In this document: piece after piece, positions 60,188 to 64,000 of the stretch
How positions within the stretch are numbered: position 1 is the first letter of the stretch
Layout: every line of letters starts with the position of its first letter
Source: Chitinophaga eiseniae
GTDB lineage: Bacteria; Bacteroidota; Bacteroidia; Chitinophagales; Chitinophagaceae
NCBI RefSeq assembly: GCF_900167135.1
Contig: NZ_FUWZ01000002.1
Location: 2,104,260-2,168,259 of the forward strand
Length of the DNA: 64,000 nucleotides
Direction: 5' to 3'
The notes under the pieces: generated by a model
Told to the model about the DNA's origin: nothing
Databases searched by the model: none
The model's input: only the letters and a program-made list of their open reading frames with translations
Translations under genes and position numbers: made by a program

Positions 60188-61645
60188 ATGCTTCTCAAAT
60201 ACAGGACAGTATTATACCTACTGGCATGCTTGTTTTTCTGTGGCCAGGCATGGGCACAAGGCCAGCAGCATTATGTATATATACAAAGTGAAAAAGGCCA
60301 GCCCTTTTACGTGAAGGTGAACGGCCAGGTGCTGAGTTCCACCGAAAGAGGATATATCATCCTTCCCAAGCTGGACGCCGGTACCATACCGATGTCTATC
60401 GGGTTTGCCCAGAGCGAAGGTCCTGCACAGGAGCAGAAGTTCTATGTGCGGATCGGCAAAAATGACCAGGGCTTCCTGCTGAAGAAAGGCGCGTTGTACA
60501 ATCTGCAGACATTCAGGGAAACCAAAGCCGACAATGGCGATGGCAGCGCTGCTACAGCAGCTGCCGGGGAACCGGCCCCGGAGGCCGTGGCTGCCAATGC
60601 CCCGGAAGATACCGCCCGCAAAGAGATGATGGGTAACCTTCAGAAAGACCTGGAGACTACTTTCGCCCAGAAAGCCACGGTGAGCGGCCCGGGCAAGCCG
60701 TCTTCCCCCAAAGCCGGGAATGCGTTTTCCTCTGCACTCGATAAAGTGGTGGTGTCCGGCGATGACCGCGACGAACCGGTGGAGGTGGTAACCCCCGACA
60801 AACCGGAGCAGGGTACTACGGTCCCTGCGGAAGTAGTGGAAGTAAAAAAGCCCCGCGGCAAAAAACATAAGGCTGAACGGGAACCGCTGACGGAGGAAGA
60901 ACAGGATATATTAAAGTCTGTGATGGCGGAAGAAAGCAAAACCGCTGCCAGCGAGGCTGCTATAGAAGACCAGCCCAGGCAGGCCATGGAAGAAGAGTCG
61001 CCAGCGCCCAAAAAGCAGAAGAAACATAAAAAAAGGGAAAGTGAGCCTGATTTCATAGAATTCCAGGAGGAAGGCAAACCTGCGGCTACGGCCCCAATAG
61101 CTGCAGCGGCGGCTCCGGTGGAAGCCGTGGCGCCGACAGCAGATCTGCCCGCTACGGAAGCGGCGCCGGTACGCAAGAAGAAAAAACGGAAGCTGTTTGA
61201 CGATACCGAGCACCCGAACAATGTCATTACCGACTCCAGCGGCTATGGCCTGGCAATGGAAGCGGCGCCTTCCAGGAAAAAGAAAAGAAATGAGGAGGCG
61301 GTAGCTGAAACGGCAGAAAAGAAGGATGCCGGTACCCGTTTAATCAACACTGATTGTGGTAATATCATGGACGAAGCCACTTTCCGTAAGGTGCTGCGCA
61401 AATTTGTGAGTGCCAGGTCAGACGACAGCATGATCGATATCTTCCGTAAATCCACCCGCAACTATTGTCTCGAGACCCAGCAGGTCAAATCACTGGCATT
61501 GTTAATGAACAGTGACGAGGCCCGTTATCGTTTGCTGGACATGGCTTACGCCAAGACGTACGACACCGAGAAATATGGTTCCCTGGAGTCGTTGCTGACT
61601 GAAAGCTATTACAAAGGCCGTTTTAAGGCGATGTTGCATAAATAA
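60188..61645 (+). CDS. DUF4476-domain protein with low-complexity middle
   Basis: 485 residues from the ATG at 60188. A signal peptide (about 1-24) precedes a beta-rich N-terminal region (YVYIQSEKGQPFYVKVNGQVLSS...GQGFLLKKGALYNLQ) to about 115. The middle (about 120-385) is low in complexity, Ala/Glu/Pro/Lys-rich. DUF4476 at the C-terminus (about 390-485: DCGNIMDEATFRKVLRKFVSARSDDSMIDIFRKS, LALLMNSDEARYRLLDMAYAKTYD) is intact. Role unknown; exported, possibly surface. A hairpin follows at 61678. Confidence 0.85.
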   Translation: MLLKYRTVLYLLACLFFCGQAWAQGQQHYVYIQSEKGQPFYVKVNGQVLSSTERGYIILPKLDAGTIPMSIGFAQSEGPAQEQKFYVRIGKNDQGFLLKKGALYNLQTFRETKADNGDGSAATAAAGEPAPEAVAANAPEDTARKEMMGNLQKDLETTFAQKATVSGPGKPSSPKAGNAFSSALDKVVVSGDDRDEPVEVVTPDKPEQGTTVPAEVVEVKKPRGKKHKAEREPLTEEEQDILKSVMAEESKTAASEAAIEDQPRQAMEEESPAPKKQKKHKKRESEPDFIEFQEEGKPAATAPIAAAAAPVEAVAPTADLPATEAAPVRKKKKRKLFDDTEHPNNVITDSSGYGLAMEAAPSRKKKRNEEAVAETAEKKDAGTRLINTDCGNIMDEATFRKVLRKFVSARSDDSMIDIFRKSTRNYCLETQQVKSLALLMNSDEARYRLLDMAYAKTYDTEKYGSLESLLTESYYKGRFKAMLHK

Positions 61646-61677
61646 TTATATCATAGGATATTGGCCTTCGGCCGATG

Positions 61678-61714
61678 AATGAGCGGAGATGACCATCTTC
61701 GCTCATTTTTTTTA
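61678..61714 (+). terminator. Terminator after the DUF4476 gene
   Basis: Stem AATGAGCGGAGAT/ATCTTCGCTCATT with one G-U/mismatch, followed by about eight Ts. It ends just before truA and shows the same GAGCG(A/G)AGA word as other terminators here. Confidence 0.9.
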
Positions 61715-61735
61715 ATTGTATTATTTTCGCCCCCG

Positions 61736-62497
61736 ATGAACAGATATTTTATAGAGGTAGCTTATAAAGGCGCGCAATATAGCGGGTTCCAGGTGCAGGA
61801 GAATGCCCACACTGTGCAGGCTGAGGTGGACAGGGCCCTGAGCCTGTTGCTCCGGGAGAAAGTAGAAAGCACCGGGTCCAGCAGGACAGACGCAGGAGTA
61901 AACGCCCGGCAGAACTTCCTGCATTTTGATACCGCGCTGCCGCTGCACCCGCAGTTCCTGTATAAGATCAATGCGATTCTTCCACCTGATGTAGTGCTGA
62001 AGGGAGTGTACCGGGTGCCGGAAGATGCAAACAGCCGTTTCGCGGCGCTGGGACGCTCCTATGAATATACGTTGTATACCCGTAAGGACCCTTTTATGCA
62101 GGACCGCGGGTATTTCTTCCCTTATAAGCTGGATGTGGACGCGTTGCAGGAAGCGGCGGGTATCATCCGGGAATACAGTGATTTTACTACATTCTCCAAG
62201 CGGAATACGCAGGTCAGGACATTTATCTGTGCGATAGAGCAGTCTTACTGGACCGTATCGGGAGAGCGTATAGTCTATAACGTTAGCGCCAACCGTTTCC
62301 TGCGGGGGATGGTCCGCGGGCTGGTGGGTACCATGCTGCGGGTGGGCCGCGGAAAGCTGACCATACCGGAATTCAGGGCGGCCATTGAGAGCCGGGATTG
62401 TACCCGGGCGGATTTTGCGGTACCGCCGCAGGGATTGTTCCTGATGGAAGTCCGTTACCCGGAAGGGTTGCTGCAGCCGGTGTCTTTTATCCGGTAG
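61736..62497 (+). CDS. truA: tRNA pseudouridine synthase A
   Basis: 253 residues from the ATG at 61736. Makes pseudouridine at positions 38-40 of tRNA anticodon arms. Catalytic D52 in STGSSRTDAGVNA; FHFD, SRFAALGRSYEYTLYTRKDP, YSDFTTFSKRNTQVRTF, and RFLRGMVRGLVGTMLRVGRG are the family signatures. The length is normal. It is the last clear gene before the gene-poor stretch leading to rRNA. Confidence 0.95.
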   Translation: MNRYFIEVAYKGAQYSGFQVQENAHTVQAEVDRALSLLLREKVESTGSSRTDAGVNARQNFLHFDTALPLHPQFLYKINAILPPDVVLKGVYRVPEDANSRFAALGRSYEYTLYTRKDPFMQDRGYFFPYKLDVDALQEAAGIIREYSDFTTFSKRNTQVRTFICAIEQSYWTVSGERIVYNVSANRFLRGMVRGLVGTMLRVGRGKLTIPEFRAAIESRDCTRADFAVPPQGLFLMEVRYPEGLLQPVSFIR

Positions 62498-62970
62498 ATG
62501 TTGAAGATATTTAAGGGAAGGGGATTGATCTGAATGGTCAGTCCCTTTGTTTTTAGGGCCGACGGCGCCGGGATGAAAGGGACGTAAGATGACAGCGTAT
62601 TCCATCCGGCAGGTATGCAGGAACGGGCATAAAGCGATACGCCGGATTCATTTGCTGCGCTGTTGTGCCTGACAGGCTGCATCATAGTTACACGGGCAAA
62701 TCCGGCGTTTATTGTTGTGGGGCTGAAGTGCCATACTATGATGACGTGCCGGATAATGCCCGCTTTCTTTTGCCAGGCAAGCGCACGTGCCGGGTAAACA
62801 CTTATGCTTCCCTGGCATACCATGGAAGGGTATTGCGGGCATATATACCAGGGTTCTCCCTGCCAACAAGTTCCTTGTATACAACGGAAGCACGGCATAC
62901 CTGCCAGCCTCCTCTCTGCCAACAAAACGCTTTGGAAGAGCTGTGCTAAGATGCTGCGCTGCGCAAATAT
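62498..62970. other. Gene-poor stretch after truA
   Basis: No ORF with family features in six frames, although several short frames are open. CTGCCAACAA occurs at 62860 and 62916. A minus-strand frame (62648-63151) crosses this part and the tandem repeat, but carries no recognisable domain. It looks like decayed or noncoding DNA. Confidence 0.5.
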
Positions 62971-63174
62971 CTGCATTGCCGATGTGTACGGAATCAGGAG
63001 CTTTATTAGCGGTGTCGCTGAAGCATCGGGCAGTGATGATATACTGCATCTGTACCTGCATGCTTCCGCAGCCTGCATTGCCGATGCATACAGAATCCGG
63101 AGCTTTGCTGGCAGTGTTGCTGAAGCATCGGGCGGCGATGATGTACTGCATCTATACAAATGTTCCCTGTAAAG
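62971..63174. repeat. Tandem duplication of a 102-bp unit
   Basis: CTGCATTGCCGATG begins at 62971 and again at 63073. The two 102-bp copies agree at roughly 80-85 percent of positions. The length is a multiple of three. In the minus-strand frame ending in the ORF 62648-63151, 7 of 12 differences fall at third positions. Confidence 0.85.
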
Positions 63175-63345
63175 GGAATTGAATAATATTGTGGCCCTGG
63201 GATTTCGTGATGCCACAAGGCAATTTTCCGGTAAGTAGCACGATCAGAGGCATCATTGCCACGTACCCGGATAAAAATTTTTAAGACTGAAAGTCTTTAT
63301 GGTAAAGGATTTGGTGAGTTCGCTGAAAAATAGTTCAGCAAAAAA

Positions 63346-63376
63346 GTTGGAAGTAATAAAAATCCGCCTACCTTTG
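63346..63376 (+). promoter_or_regulatory. rrn promoter P1
   Basis: GTTG at 63346-63349, a 19-nt spacer, TACCTTTG at 63369-63376, some 460 bp before 16S rRNA. Confidence 0.75.
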
Positions 63377-63532
63377 CGCTCCGCTTTGATAGAAAGCACG
63401 CATACAAAAGCTCTTCACATACTTCATTTTTACACTTGCCGGATGAACAACGTATCGTTGCAGATGATGGATGACAGTGCATTTGCGCTGGCGCTTCTCC
63501 GAAAAGAAAAAATAAAAAATCTTGAAAAAAGA

Positions 63533-63563
63533 TTTGGTAGAAATGAAAAGTTGCTTACCTTTG
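63533..63563 (+). promoter_or_regulatory. rrn promoter P2
   Basis: TTTG at 63533-63536, a 19-nt spacer, TACCTTTG at 63556-63563; exact consensus, 270 bp before 16S rRNA. The leader to 63833 holds no ORF, and a CTTTGAAAGAA word at about 63695. Confidence 0.82.
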
Positions 63564-63833
63564 CAACCCCAACGATAACGGGGCAACGAACGGGAAGCGA
63601 AGTTGCGAAATTGAAATAACAGGATGTACGGCCAAACGGGCCACAGAGATCGGATCTCAGACATCAGCTAACGATCAGTAAGTGATCGAAAGTTCTTTGA
63701 AAGAATGGAAACAACAGCACGAATCAAATTAGTGATAGTTTGATTCACTTTAACACAGGTAATGTTATAGCTAAACATAATTTAAATATCCGATTAATTT
63801 TCTGAAGAGAATTAGTCAGGTATCAACTTCTTT

Positions 63834-64000
<167 letters not shown>

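Noticed and set aside
62648..63151. 167-codon minus-strand frame over the tandem repeat as a gene
   Set aside because: No family, Cys/His-rich composition, start and regulation unclear. The third-position bias is kept only as a finding.
62804..63172. Plus-strand frames over the 102-bp repeat as a gene
   Set aside because: Differences between the two copies show no third-position bias in this frame, and all three frames are open by chance.

Overview
The window is a chromosomal segment of a Bacteroidota bacterium, most likely family Chitinophagaceae and close to Chitinophaga. The evidence is the start of a Bacteroidota-type 16S rRNA gene at the right end, a short primary sigma factor, no Shine-Dalgarno sequences worth the name, repeated TTG-N18-20-TAnnTTTG promoters, and many Bacteroidota-only families (two-component propeller sensor, PycTM, START-like, DUF4476, GG-type RiPP precursor). 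It is mostly housekeeping chromosome, with no phage, IS element or CRISPR array.

Layout. 1-4.0 kb: the end of a CheB-like methylesterase, then two multidomain histidine kinases. 4.2-5.7 kb: a canonical class I terpene synthase and a small membrane protein. 5.7-11.4 kb: tRNA-Ala, then a tightly packed five-gene minus-strand unit that joins an acyltransferase-like protein and an E1/ThiF-like adenylating enzyme to a 7TMR-DISM sensor kinase, a REC-kinase and a lone receiver. This is the most original cluster in the window. 11.5-18 kb: exported Mn-type superoxide dismutase, an envelope/LPS group (GT39, PAP2, LptF/G), and small conserved proteins. 18.2-26.6 kb: rpoD, ffh, rpsP-rimM-trmD, rplS, tatA, gatA and a lytic transglycosylase. 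26.8-29.2 kb: pgk and gapA. 29.3-33.4 kb: a more fluid patch with two identical tRNA-Glu genes, a broken S41 peptidase, a RiPP-like peptide, a VOC protein, and an HxlR regulator facing an internally deleted SDR gene. 33.5-47 kb: a LytS-type propeller sensor, a beta-CASP hydrolase, a thioredoxin, ppk1 coupled to an HD-PycTM fusion, and a lipoprotein overlapping a phosphoesterase-Omp85 fusion. 47-53.6 kb: a GAF protein, lysA, an S4 RNA-binding protein, an M20 dipeptidase and a receiver protein. 54-62.5 kb: LemA and two TPM proteins, DUF1835, M1 aminopeptidase, a biotinyl carrier protein, DUF4476 and truA. 62.5-64 kb: a gene-poor stretch with a 102-bp tandem repeat, then two rrn promoters and the 5' end of 16S rRNA.

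Connections. Envelope work is recurrent (LptF/G, PAP2, GT39, transglycosylase, Tat, Omp85 fusion). Signal transduction is unusually dense: eight two-component or chemotaxis-type genes. Intergenic DNA carries a family of inverted repeats built from GCAAAG-type words and a palindromic 77-bp triplicate, probably acting as terminators or mobile palindromes. All assignments come from reading sequence and family motifs; no database search was run.
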